This document shows positions 1 through 7,129 of a stretch of 35,652 nucleotides of DNA, piece after piece. The notes beneath the pieces were generated by a model. That model searched no databases and was not told the DNA's origin. It was given only the letters and a program-made list of their open reading frames with translations. This stretch comes from Bacteroidales bacterium. GTDB taxonomy: Bacteria; Bacteroidota; Bacteroidia; Bacteroidales; F082. Both the position numbers and the translations under genes were made by a program. The stretch spans positions 1 through 35,652 of the forward strand of contig JASBYY010000033.1 of NCBI GenBank assembly GCA_029983675.1, written 5' to 3'. Each line of letters opens with the position of its first letter. Positions within the stretch are counted from its first letter, which is position 1.

Positions 1-309
1 AACTACTGGGTGCTTCATGTCACGGACACGGTGGATTACAGCACCATCCAAGTGGAGGAAAGGCCACAGCCACAGGGAGAAACAGTGCGGGTTTATCCCA
101 ATCCCGCCACGCATCAGGTTACGGTGACCGGAACGGGCATACAGCGGGTGGAGCTGCTCAACACTTTTGGCCAAGTGGTTATGAGCACCGACTACGAACC
201 CACCGACAGAGTGACGTTGGAAATGCCATCCTTGAAAGCCGGCGTCTATTTCGCGCGCGTAATCAATGCCGACGACAGCCCGAGCACGTTTAAAGTCATT
301 AAGGAGTGA
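1..309 (+). CDS. C-terminal fragment of a T9SS-sorted secreted protein (5' end outside window)
   Basis: An open frame enters from the left edge (reading N-Y-W-V-L-H) and stops with TGA at 307-309, so only about the last 102 residues are present. They contain a VYPNPATHQVTV segment followed by a beta-rich stretch (VELLNTFGQVV, LKAGVYFARV) ending in KVIKE. This is the layout of the type A sorting domain (Por secretion tail, TIGR04183) that sends Bacteroidetes proteins through the type IX secretion system to the cell surface. The passenger domain lies outside the window, so its function cannot be stated. The GTG at position 10 is an internal codon, not a start. No terminator-like hairpin was found just downstream. 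Confidence 0.85.
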   Translation, partial: NYWVLHVTDTVDYSTIQVEERPQPQGETVRVYPNPATHQVTVTGTGIQRVELLNTFGQVVMSTDYEPTDRVTLEMPSLKAGVYFARVINADDSPSTFKVIKE

Positions 310-534
310 AAATGGGTGGGAGGCGGCTTTCGTGTTACCGACCGGTACTCTAAGCACCATTCATATAGGATGGCGTTTTATCCGGCTGTAATAACACGAA
401 GTGTTTGTCCCCCGTTGCTGTATGTTCGCTTTTGTCTTTCCATGTTTGATAAGGGACCTCCAAATAAGAAGGTGTCCAGTGCTATTATTCCCATTAGTGA
501 GGGGGATGTCACAACAAGGATGCTGCGAATGGCA

Positions 535-885
535 TTACAAATCCAATTGCTTTCGGGTCGCTTTTGGAAGTTTTGAAACGACAAGACGGTACGATTCGGC
601 AATCCATTCTTTGAGGCGGTTGTCATCTTCCGAAAACTCGGTTTTTACCATCATCCAATGGATTTTCGAAATGTGGTATGCTTTGAAAGCATCGCGGAAG
701 CTCTCAATGCGCTTGACGACATCTTCGGGCTTTGCCTTGATGTTGAAATCGAAAGGCTGTTCAAGGTTGGAAAAGAGAAACATTTTTCCACCCACTTTGA
801 ATACAAGTGTGTCATCGCCAAAAGGCATGCATTCCTCGGCATGGGGAAGGGAAAGGCAAAACTCGCGAAGTTCTTCTATGTTCAT
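535..885 (-). CDS. MmcQ/YjbR family protein
   Basis: A 116-residue protein with the features of the MmcQ/YjbR family (PF04237, cyaY-like fold): N-terminal MNIEELREFCLSLP, the segment PHAEECMPFGDDTLVFKVGGKMF, then IKAKPEDVV and a C-terminal SYRLVVSKLPK. Members are often called DNA-binding, but cellular roles are mostly untested. Its length fits a single-domain member. The ATG lies only about 15 bp beyond the metK terminator hairpin, so its ribosome-binding region overlaps the terminator U-tract. It must be expressed by readthrough or from a promoter inside or near the terminator. Identification is by motif resemblance; function is open. Confidence 0.85.
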   Translation of the reverse strand: MNIEELREFCLSLPHAEECMPFGDDTLVFKVGGKMFLFSNLEQPFDFNIKAKPEDVVKRIESFRDAFKAYHISKIHWMMVKTEFSEDDNRLKEWIAESYRLVVSKLPKATRKQLDL

Positions 886-890
886 GGCAA

Positions 891-925
891 AACAAAAAAT
901 AAGGTGGGCCGAAAAGGCCCACCTT
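891..925 (-). terminator. Rho-independent terminator of metK
   Basis: Perfect 10-bp inverted repeat AAGGTGGGCC (901-910) and GGCCCACCTT (916-925) with a GAAAA loop on the plus strand. Read on the minus strand, directly after metK, the hairpin is followed by ATTTTTTGTT. GC-rich stem plus U-tract is a textbook intrinsic terminator. Confidence 0.93.
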
Positions 926-933
926 GGTAAGAT

Positions 934-2223
934 TTAGCATCCGAAAGCCTGCTTCAGCGGGTCGATCAAATCTAAGCGTTCCCAGCCGAAGAACTCGATT
1001 TCCTTATAGGTCTTTCCGTCCCTCTTGTAAGTTTCCTTGTCGTTGTAGAACACTTCAACTTCAGCCTTGAAAGGCTCGCGTCCGAAGTGACCGTACGATG
1101 CGGTTTCTTCAAAGATGGGATTGGTCAGGCCAAAGCGTTTGACAATGGCGTAAGGACGCAAATCAACAATAGACTGCACCTTTTTGGCGATCTCGGCATC
1201 GCTGAGAAGTTTGCCGTTGGCATCCTTAACATGAGCGGTGTTTTCGGTGTTGATGTAAAAGCCAACAGGCTGTGCCATGCCGATGGCGTAGGCAATCTGA
1301 ACCAGAGCCTGGTCGCAAATACCTGCCGCAACAAGGTTCTTGGCGATGTGTCGTGCCGCATAAGCAGCCGAACGGTCCACTTTCGAGGAGTCTTTGCCCG
1401 AAAAAGCACCGCCGCCGTGGGCGCCACGACCACCGTAGCTGTCAACGATGATTTTACGTCCGGTGAGACCTGTGTCACCGTGAGGACCGCCAATGACGAA
1501 TTTGCCTGTCGGGTTGACGTAGAGCTTGGTCTGTTCGTCGAAAAGCTTGCGCAAACGGGCAGGGAGTTTTTTCTTGGTTCTGGGAATCAAAATGTTGCGA
1601 ACATCTTCTGCAATCTTTTTCAGCATGACCTCGTCGTCGGCGAAATCGTCATGCTGGGTGGAGATGACGATGGTGTCAACATGCACAGGCTTCCAGCCTT
1701 GCTCATATTCTACCGTGACTTGCGACTTGGCGTCGGGGCGGAGGTACTTCATCTGACGGCCTTCACGACGGATGGCTGCCAGTTCGCGCAGCAACAGGTG
1801 CGACAGGTCGATGGTGAGCGGCATGTAGTTTTCGGTTTCCTTGCAGGCAAAACCGAACATCATGCCTTGGTCGCCTGCACCTTGGTCTTCAGGCTTTTGG
1901 CGCACAACGCCTTGGTTGATGTCGTTCGACTGGCCATGCAGTGCCGACAATACGCCGCACGACTTGGCGTCAAACTGATATTCGGCTTTCGTGTAGCCGA
2001 TTTTTTCGATGACACGGCGCGTCACGTCTTGGATTTCGACGTAAGCGTTGGTCCTCACTTCACCGGCAACAACGGCTAAACCAGTGGTAACCAGTGTTTC
2101 ACATGCCACTTTTGAATTCGGATCGTGACGAAGCAATTCGTCTAAAACAGTGTCCGAAATTTGATCCGATACTTTGTCCGGATGTCCTTCAGAAACAGAT
2201 TCTGATGTGAAATAATAACCCAT
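934..2223 (-). CDS. metK: S-adenosylmethionine synthetase MetK
   Basis: A 429-residue methionine adenosyltransferase, making S-adenosylmethionine from methionine and ATP in the cytoplasm. Family signatures are complete: GHPDK at residues 13-17, the hexapeptide GAGDQG at 115-120 followed by MMFGFA, GGPHGDTGLTGRK at 245-257, and the glycine-rich loop GGGAFSGKD at 270-278. The length agrees with other Bacteroidetes MetK proteins, which are longer than the E. coli enzyme. The start ATG (2221-2223) directly precedes the conserved YYFTSESVSEGHPDK. It appears monocistronic, with a strong terminator at 891-925 and about 237 bp upstream containing one -7-like box. I searched that leader for a SAM riboswitch and found no convincing one. 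Confidence 0.98.
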   Translation of the reverse strand: MGYYFTSESVSEGHPDKVSDQISDTVLDELLRHDPNSKVACETLVTTGLAVVAGEVRTNAYVEIQDVTRRVIEKIGYTKAEYQFDAKSCGVLSALHGQSNDINQGVVRQKPEDQGAGDQGMMFGFACKETENYMPLTIDLSHLLLRELAAIRREGRQMKYLRPDAKSQVTVEYEQGWKPVHVDTIVISTQHDDFADDEVMLKKIAEDVRNILIPRTKKKLPARLRKLFDEQTKLYVNPTGKFVIGGPHGDTGLTGRKIIVDSYGGRGAHGGGAFSGKDSSKVDRSAAYAARHIAKNLVAAGICDQALVQIAYAIGMAQPVGFYINTENTAHVKDANGKLLSDAEIAKKVQSIVDLRPYAIVKRFGLTNPIFEETASYGHFGREPFKAEVEVFYNDKETYKRDGKTYKEIEFFGWERLDLIDPLKQAFGC

Positions 2224-2359
2224 AGTAATACAAATTGTTTAATGGTTAATTAAAAATTTGCGGGAAGTTTTGTGATTGGATGAAGGAAAAAACTTTGTTT
2301 TTAGCATTTTTTTTCTTGTGGTTGCAATCAAATCAAATCTTTCCACGTGATTTACGCTG

Positions 2360-2367
2360 CAAAAGTA
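2360..2367 (-). promoter_or_regulatory. Candidate Bacteroidetes -7 box for metK
   Basis: Minus-strand TACTTTTG matches the TAnnTTTG consensus. No TTTG sits at the expected -33 spacing. It would give a leader of about 130 nt before metK. Single-element match only. Confidence 0.4.
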
Positions 2368-2422
2368 CAACTATTGCTTGGAATAGGGGGCGTTTTTCTG
2401 CAATAAAATCGCACTATTATTA

Positions 2423-2464
2423 TTGATTATTATATTGTATTGATAATCAATACAATATAATCAA
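2423..2464. terminator. AT-only palindrome overlapping the gldA stop codon
   Basis: A perfect 16-bp inverted repeat (arms 2429-2444 and 2446-2461) around a single central base. It extends through TTGATT on the left and CAA on the right if a 3-nt bulge is allowed. The outer edge reaches into the TGA stop codon of gldA (2461-2463). On the minus strand it would form a hairpin right after gldA and may act as a terminator or RNA 3'-end stabiliser, but a GC-rich core and a clear U-tract are missing. It could also serve as a dyad binding site. Confidence 0.5.
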
Positions 2465-3372
2465 TTCTTTGTCAGCTTTTGGAAGGCTTCCTCAATACTG
2501 ATGTCTTCCTGCTGCAATGATTTGATGATATAGCCATTATCCACCGACCATCTCATGAGGTTGGCGCGGATGTCCACTTCGTTTTGAGGCTCCAAAATCC
2601 AGTGGTTGTCTTTCACCCGTTGGATGTTCTTCACGAGAGGAATCTGCTGGAGGCGTTCACGGGTCACTTCGTTCTCAAATTCCACAATGATGACGTTGGC
2701 ATGAGCGGAGATCTGTTTCAGATTGTCAATCTTGTCATCGGCGACGACCACACCTTTATTAATAATAATAGCCCGCGAGCAGATGGCTTCAACTTCCTGC
2801 ATGATATGAGTGGAGAGCAGCACGGTCTTTTCCTTGCCGAGGTCGCGGATGAGGTTGCGGATCTCGATGAGCTGGTTGGGGTCGAGGCCCGAAGTAGGCT
2901 CGTCGAGGATAAGCACCTTGGGGTCATGCATCATGGCCTGTGCGAGGCCGACACGTTGGCGGAATCCCTTCGACAGGGCGCCGATTTTCTTGTGCGCCTC
3001 GATGCCTAATCCGGTTTCTTCAATCATCGTCTCGATGCGGTTTTTCGCAGTTTTACCGGTCAAGTGGTGCACGCCGGCCACAAATTGCAAGTATTCGCGG
3101 ACGTACATGTCGAGGTACAACGGATTGTGTTCGGGCAGGTAACCCACTATTTTTTTGACTTCCATGGGCTTCTCCATCACATCGAAACCATTGACACTCA
3201 CCGTCCCCGAAGTGGGCGGGATGAAACAGGTGATGATTTTCATCAGCGTGGACTTGCCTGCGCCGTTGGGTCCCAACAGCCCCACAATGCCGTTTTCGAT
3301 GCCGAGGGTGACATCGTTGAGCGCCAACTGCTGGTCGTATTTCTTTGTGATATGATGGATTTGAATAGACAT
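2461..3372 (-). CDS. gldA: GldA-like ABC transporter ATP-binding protein
   Basis: A 303-residue ABC ATPase. Walker A GPNGAGKST is at 34-42, the Q-loop region is replaced by YLPEHNPLY (around 78-86), the signature is ALSKGFRQRVGLA at 132-144, Walker B is VLILDEPTSGLDP at 153-165, and the switch histidine lies in LLSTHIMQE. The C-terminal 80 or so residues form the extension typical of GldA, the ATPase of the GldAFG exporter needed for gliding in some Bacteroidetes. Membrane partners gldF/gldG are not adjacent here. In non-gliding Bacteroidales such proteins are generic ABC-2 ATPases, so gliding cannot be inferred. The ATG at 3370-3372 lies 17 bp after a -7 box. Confidence 0.85.
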   Translation of the reverse strand: MSIQIHHITKKYDQQLALNDVTLGIENGIVGLLGPNGAGKSTLMKIITCFIPPTSGTVSVNGFDVMEKPMEVKKIVGYLPEHNPLYLDMYVREYLQFVAGVHHLTGKTAKNRIETMIEETGLGIEAHKKIGALSKGFRQRVGLAQAMMHDPKVLILDEPTSGLDPNQLIEIRNLIRDLGKEKTVLLSTHIMQEVEAICSRAIIINKGVVVADDKIDNLKQISAHANVIIVEFENEVTRERLQQIPLVKNIQRVKDNHWILEPQNEVDIRANLMRWSVDNGYIIKSLQQEDISIEEAFQKLTKN

Positions 3373-3389
3373 GACCTTGATTTTGGGTG

Positions 3390-3397
3390 CAAAAGTA
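3390..3397 (-). promoter_or_regulatory. Candidate -7 box for gldA
   Basis: Minus-strand TACTTTTG (TAnnTTTG), 17 bp from the gldA start codon, implying a leader of about 10 nt. No -33 TTTG was found at the standard spacing. Confidence 0.5.
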
Positions 3398-3590
3398 ATA
3401 AATCATTGCCGTTCGACAGCCATTATTTTGTTGATGGCATTAATTATAGGTTCATTTTTGCCTGAAACAACCTTGTTCTTCTCATTCGACACGAAGATTA
3501 TCCATCAACAAATCCTCCTATCATCCTATCGACAAATCGACTAATCGAAAAAAAATCAAGTCTTTAGGGTGTTGGTATTGGAAAAATGAG

Positions 3591-3598
3591 TATTTTTG
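3591..3598 (+). promoter_or_regulatory. Possible upstream -7 box for the rplM operon
   Basis: TATTTTTG matches TAnnTTTG, about 170 bp before rplM. Transcripts from here would include the hairpin at 3613-3629 in a leader of about 160 nt. No TTTG lies 19 bp upstream, so it is weaker than the promoter at 3682-3712. Confidence 0.35.
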
Positions 3599-3681
3599 CG
3601 GCCTCGTTAGCGTCCAGGTTCTAACCTTGGTTCGGATAGCTGCAAGATTTCATGGGCGAAAATGATTTTTTGCGTTAAAGC

Positions 3682-3712
3682 TTTGTCGGAATCAAGGAAA
3701 GTTGTAATTTTG
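3682..3712 (+). promoter_or_regulatory. Complete Bacteroidetes promoter (-33/-7) for rplM-rpsI-rpsB-tsf
   Basis: TTTG at 3682-3685, a 19-bp spacer, then TAATTTTG at 3705-3712. This is an exact match to the Bacteroidetes primary sigma consensus TTTG-N19-TAnnTTTG, and it is the only complete one I found in the window. Predicted start near 3719 and a leader of about 45 nt before the rplM ATG. Full consensus fits a highly expressed ribosomal operon. Confidence 0.8.
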
Positions 3713-3765
3713 CGCCCCGATTTATGCGGTAGTGCTGAACATTTAGAACACATATTAAGAAGAAA

Positions 3766-4221
3766 ATGAATACATTAAGTTACAGAACAGTAAGCGTCAA
3801 CAAGGAAAATGCCAACAAGAAATGGTATATCATCGATGCTGAAGGACAGATTCTGGGCCGTTTGGCTTCGGAAGTGGCCATGATTTTGCGCGGCAAGAGA
3901 AAGCCCTGCTTTACGCCCCACAGCGACTGTGGCGACAACGTCATTATCATCAATGCCGAGAAAATCGTTTTGACCGGCAACAAGATGGAAGACAAGTACT
4001 ATGTCCGCTATACGGGTTATCCCGGTGGTCGGCGTGTGCGCAATGTCAAGGAACAGTTGAAGAGAAAGCCTATTGCCGTTATCGAACACGCCGTGAAGGG
4101 CATGTTGCCGAAGAACAGACTGGGCAGCCAACTCTACGGCAATCTCTATGTGTATGCCGGAACGGAGCATAAACACCAAGCACAGCAACCTATTGAACTT
4201 AAAATCAACACAATCAAATAA
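3766..4221 (+). CDS. rplM: 50S ribosomal protein L13
   Basis: A 151-residue L13, an early-assembly protein of the large subunit. Recognisable segments are KWYIIDAEGQILGRLAS near the N-terminus, GDNVIIINAEKIVLTGNK (residues about 63-80), the YTGYPGG loop, and AVKGMLPKNRLG. Length is normal for the family. The ATG is preceded by a purine-rich AAGAAGAAA that could serve as a weak ribosome-binding site. It heads the operon rplM-rpsI-rpsB-tsf and is followed by rpsI after only 5 bp. L13 and S9 are adjacent in most bacteria. Confidence 0.98.
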   Translation: MNTLSYRTVSVNKENANKKWYIIDAEGQILGRLASEVAMILRGKRKPCFTPHSDCGDNVIIINAEKIVLTGNKMEDKYYVRYTGYPGGRRVRNVKEQLKRKPIAVIEHAVKGMLPKNRLGSQLYGNLYVYAGTEHKHQAQQPIELKINTIK

Positions 4222-4226
4222 TTATC

Positions 4227-4613
4227 ATGGAAGTAATCAACGCTTTAGGTAGAAGAAAAACGGCTGTTGCCCGCATTTATATGAAAAGCGGCAATGGCAA
4301 CATTACGGTGAACAAGCGCGACTATAAGGAGTACTTTCCGACCGGCATCTTGCAATACGTCGTTGACCAGCCTCTCATGCTGACCGATAACGTGGGCAAG
4401 TTCGACATCAAGGTGAACCTTGACGGCGGCGGCATCAACGGACAGGCCGAGGCTTTGCGTCTCGCCATCAGCCGTGCCCTGTGCCAGATCGACCCCGAGT
4501 ATCGTCCTACCCTGAAGGCCAAAGGTCTGATGCGCCGCGACCCGAGAATGGTCGAACGCAAGAAACCCGGACAGCCCGGCGCTCGTAAGAAGTTCCAATT
4601 CAGCAAACGTTAA
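4227..4613 (+). CDS. rpsI: 30S ribosomal protein S9
   Basis: A 128-residue S9. Family features are the N-terminal ALGRRKTAVARIYMKSG, INGQAEALRLAISRAL in the middle, and the basic C-terminal tail KKPGQPGARKKFQFSKR, which reaches the P-site tRNA in the ribosome. Complete and of typical length. It begins 5 bp after the rplM stop with no evident Shine-Dalgarno, so it is probably translated by coupling to rplM. The following 109 bp before rpsB show no clear hairpin terminator. Confidence 0.98.
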   Translation: MEVINALGRRKTAVARIYMKSGNGNITVNKRDYKEYFPTGILQYVVDQPLMLTDNVGKFDIKVNLDGGGINGQAEALRLAISRALCQIDPEYRPTLKAKGLMRRDPRMVERKKPGQPGARKKFQFSKR

Positions 4614-4722
4614 GCTTTCAGAAGCCGAGCGATTTTGTTTAGTATCCAAATCGGCGTGACTTTTCATTGCGAAACTACTCGTCGGTTGCATTTAGCGAAA
4701 GTAAACATTTAATAGAAAACTC

Positions 4723-5562
4723 ATGACACAAGTAACATTTGAAGAATTATTGGATGCAGGATGTCACTTCGGACATCTGAAAAGAAAATGGAATCCGAAC
4801 ATGGCGCCTTATATCTTTATGGAGCGCAACGGCATCCACATCATCGACCTTTATAAGACGCAGGCCAAGATGGACGAGGCTGCTGCCGCATTGAGCCAGC
4901 TCGCTCGTTCCAACAAGCGGATCCTCTTTGTCGCCACCAAGAAACAAGCCAAGGACATCGTGAAGGAATTGGTGGAAAAAGTGGGTATGCCTTACGTCAC
5001 CGAACGTTGGCCCGGCGGTATGCTGACCAACTTCTCGACCATCCGCAAGGCTGTTCGTAAAATGACCAACATCGACAAGATGATGGCAAGCGATTCGTAC
5101 AAGAGCCTTTCGAAACGCGAAAAGCTGCAAATCGAACGCGAACGCGAGAAACTCGAAAAGAACCTCGGTTCTATCGCCGACCTGAACCGCCTTCCGGCAG
5201 CATTGTTCATCGTTGACATCATGAAGGAACATATCGCTGTGGCCGAAGCCCGTCGCCTCAATATCCCGACCTTCGCCATCGTCGATACCAACACGAACCC
5301 CAACCTGATCGACTTCCCCATTCCTGGCAACGACGATGCTTCAAAATCCATCGCCCTTATCGTGGGTAAGATGGTTGAAGCCATTGAAGCCGGTCTGAAT
5401 GAACGTAAACACAACAAGGATAACGAACCCGAGGAAGTGGACAATGATGAAGACTTCGACAATGTGAGAAAGGACGATAATAGCGAGGAGGAACAAGAAG
5501 AGAAAGAAAAGAGACCTCGTTCGGCCAGAAGACCCCGCAGAACAGTTGCCAAGCAACAGTAA
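4723..5562 (+). CDS. rpsB: 30S ribosomal protein S2 with charged C-terminal tail
   Basis: A 279-residue S2. The N-terminal TFEELLDAGCHFGHLKRKWNPNM, ERWPGGMLTNFSTIRKAV and FAIVDTNTNPNLIDFPIPGNDDA are typical of S2, a late-assembly small-subunit protein. The conserved core ends around residue 225-230. The remaining 50 or so residues are low complexity: first strongly acidic (EPEEVDNDEDFDN, then EEEQEEKEK), then basic (RPRSARRPRRTVAK). Such tails occur in Bacteroidetes S2 but vary. A long hairpin separates it from tsf (5572-5634). Confidence 0.97.
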   Translation: MTQVTFEELLDAGCHFGHLKRKWNPNMAPYIFMERNGIHIIDLYKTQAKMDEAAAALSQLARSNKRILFVATKKQAKDIVKELVEKVGMPYVTERWPGGMLTNFSTIRKAVRKMTNIDKMMASDSYKSLSKREKLQIEREREKLEKNLGSIADLNRLPAALFIVDIMKEHIAVAEARRLNIPTFAIVDTNTNPNLIDFPIPGNDDASKSIALIVGKMVEAIEAGLNERKHNKDNEPEEVDNDEDFDNVRKDDNSEEEQEEKEKRPRSARRPRRTVAKQQ

Positions 5563-5571
5563 TCATAGCTG

Positions 5572-5645
5572 ACCCAAGCGGCATCACTGCAAGGCGCAGG
5601 CTTCACGCGTGTCTCTTGTAGCAGTCGCTTGGGTTATTTTATTTT
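5572..5645 (+). terminator. Long hairpin between rpsB and tsf (attenuator, terminator or processing site)
   Basis: ACCCAAGCG (5572-5580) pairs perfectly with CGCTTGGGT (5626-5634). Inside it ACTGC (5586-5590) pairs with GCAGT (5621-5625), leaving a 5-nt bulge and a loop of about 30 nt. T-rich TATTTTATTTT follows. The position, within the operon and 46 bp before tsf, suggests partial termination or RNase processing that sets the S2:EF-Ts ratio. Structure is seen; role is inferred. Confidence 0.6.
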
Positions 5646-5680
5646 GAACATTTCAAACAACTGATTAAAAGCATATTACA

Positions 5681-6679
5681 ATGAATATTACCGCATCACA
5701 AGTAAATGAATTGCGCCAGATGACCGGCGCCGGAATGATGGACTGCAAAAAGGCCCTCGTTGAAACCGAAGGCAACATCGAACAAGCTATCGACATCCTT
5801 CGTAAGAAGGGTATGGCCAAAGCCGCCAAGCGTGCCGACCGTCAAGCCAGCGAAGGTGCCGTGCTGTCAAAAGCCGCTGCCGACAACAAGTATGCCGCCA
5901 TTTTGATGCTGAACTGTGAAACTGACTTTGTGGCTCAAAATGCCGACTTCGTGAAGTTCACTCAGACTTTGCTTGACTATGCCGTCGAACATCGCATTAA
6001 GACCATCGACGAGCTGAAAGCCGCCAAACTCAACGATATGACCGTTGAGGAAGCCGTTGTCAACCAATCGTCAGTGACGGGTGAAAAGACCGAAATCGGT
6101 GCTTTCAACGTCCTCGAAGGCGAGTATGTCACATTCTACAACCACCCCGGAAACCGCTTGGCCACTATCGTTGCCATGAACAAGAGTTTCGACAAGGTGG
6201 ACGAAATCAGTCATGAAGTCGCTTTGCAAGTGGCCGCCATGTCGCCAGTCGGTGTGGACGAATCCTCTATTCCGCAAGAAGTGAAAGATAGGGAATATGC
6301 AGTTGCCGTCGAGAAGACCAAGCAGGATCAGATTCAGAAAGCTATTGAAGTCGCTCTTAAGAAGGCCGGCATCAACCCGAGCCACGTCGATAGCGACGAC
6401 CATATCGAATCTAACAAGGCCAAGGGCTGGATCACTCAGGAAGACGCCGACAAGGCACGTCAAATCAAAGAAAGTGTTGCTGCTGAGAAAGCTGCCAATA
6501 TTCCTGAACAAATGCTTCAGAATATTGCCAATGGCCGTATGGCCAAGTTCTTCAAAGAGAACTGCTTGCTCGACCAGATTTCTCTGATTGCCGATCCGCA
6601 AACCGTGCGTCAATACATCCAAGCTGCCGATAAGGAAGCTACAGTGACGGCTTTCGTCCGCATCAAGCTCGGCGAATAA
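5681..6679 (+). CDS. tsf: Translation elongation factor Ts
   Basis: A 332-residue EF-Ts, the guanine nucleotide exchange factor for EF-Tu. The N-terminal UBA-like module contains LRQMTGAGMMDCKKAL (residues 11-26), and the EF-Tu-contacting NCETDFVA motif is at 78-85. Two dimerisation-type repeats follow (HEVALQVAAMSPVGV near the middle), and the C-terminus ends AFVRIKLGE. Longer than E. coli EF-Ts but usual for Bacteroidales. Last gene of the ribosomal operon, followed by a strong terminator at 6702-6738. Confidence 0.97.
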   Translation: MNITASQVNELRQMTGAGMMDCKKALVETEGNIEQAIDILRKKGMAKAAKRADRQASEGAVLSKAAADNKYAAILMLNCETDFVAQNADFVKFTQTLLDYAVEHRIKTIDELKAAKLNDMTVEEAVVNQSSVTGEKTEIGAFNVLEGEYVTFYNHPGNRLATIVAMNKSFDKVDEISHEVALQVAAMSPVGVDESSIPQEVKDREYAVAVEKTKQDQIQKAIEVALKKAGINPSHVDSDDHIESNKAKGWITQEDADKARQIKESVAAEKAANIPEQMLQNIANGRMAKFFKENCLLDQISLIADPQTVRQYIQAADKEATVTAFVRIKLGE

Positions 6680-6701
6680 TCCGGTTATCACCTTAATTAT
6701 T

Positions 6702-6738
6702 AAATGAGAGTGTCACATGTGGCACTCTCATTTGTTTT
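6702..6738 (+). terminator. Terminator after tsf
   Basis: Arms AAATGAGAGTGTCACA (6702-6717) and TGTGGCACTCTCATTT (6718-6733) pair along 16 bp with one G-U wobble, followed by GTTTT. Strong intrinsic terminator for the ribosomal operon. The stem is symmetric, so it may also stop transcription from the other side. Confidence 0.88.
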
Positions 6739-6925
6739 AACCCAAATCGGTCATTAGGGTTCGTAATGATTTTTGATGGATTTTCGATTAGATTTCGTTT
6801 TTCTTTTCGTGAAGCATAGCGGGCTATGGAAACGAGAAGAAGGACGAAAGATGCCGAAAAGACGCAAAAATCATCGAACAGCAATGAAAAACTACATTCA
6901 AGCGTTCTAATGACCGATTTGGGTT
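6739..6925. repeat. MITE-like long imperfect palindrome
   Basis: Perfect 19-bp terminal inverted repeats: AACCCAAATCGGTCATTAG at 6739-6757 and its complement at 6907-6925. The interior remains partly self-complementary: TTTCGT-TT-TTCTT-TT-CGT on the left faces a matching A/G-rich block on the right. It closes on an apical palindrome CATAGC-GG-GCTATG (6815-6828). The whole 187 bp could fold as one long hairpin in DNA or RNA. No reading frame of interest and no obvious target-site duplication. The left end abuts the tsf terminator U-tract. Non-autonomous MITE-like element or dispersed palindromic repeat is the best reading; there is no second copy in this window. Confidence 0.65.
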
Positions 6926-7064
6926 TAAGGAAAGGGAATAGTGGCGGTTTCGCAAGCATAAAGTTTCCAGGTAATTATCATTAATCGGGTTGTCTTTTTT
7001 TGTCATTAATTCGTTTTTTTCGAATAATAAAATGAAAAAACAACCAAGTGAATATGGAATTGAT

Positions 7065-7072
7065 TATATTTG
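7065..7072 (+). promoter_or_regulatory. -7 box for the T9SS gene at 7130
   Basis: TATATTTG matches TAnnTTTG, 57 bp before the ATG. No TTTG was found at -33 spacing. Confidence 0.5.
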
Positions 7073-7129
7073 CACCCACAATGACAATTCAACTTAAATA
7101 AACACAAGTAATAATCAAAATTCTACACG

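Larger units (their letters stand above)
3373..3765. other. 393-bp divergent intergenic region between gldA and rplM
   Basis: No coding sequence is visible. It contains the gldA -7 box (3390-3397, minus), a widely spaced 11-bp inverted repeat TTTGTTGATGG (3427-3437) and CCATCAACAAA (3502-3512), a first plus-strand -7-like box at 3591-3598, a small hairpin CCAGGT-TCTA-ACCTTGG with one bulged base (3613-3629), and the main rplM promoter at 3682-3712. Confidence 0.7.
6680..7129. other. 450-bp intergenic region between tsf and the T9SS gene
   Basis: No gene is apparent. The region holds the tsf terminator (6702-6738), the MITE-like palindrome (6739-6925), an AT-rich stretch, and a -7 box at 7065-7072. 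Confidence 0.7.

Noticed and set aside
1087..2079. 330-codon open frame on the plus strand opposite metK
   Set aside because: It is fully antisense to an unmistakable metK and has no recognisable protein features; long antisense frames arise from codon bias.
2300..2326. Fragments GCAACC and TGCTAA in the metK leader (minus strand), reminiscent of SAM-I riboswitch conserved loops
   Set aside because: The rest of the SAM-I core (the GAGGGA and GGCCC-type stems) is missing and the region is AT-rich and unstructured by eye.
3427..3512. 11-bp inverted repeat TTTGTTGATGG / CCATCAACAAA separated by about 64 bp
   Set aside because: Short, widely spaced and AT-rich; likely chance, with no associated element.
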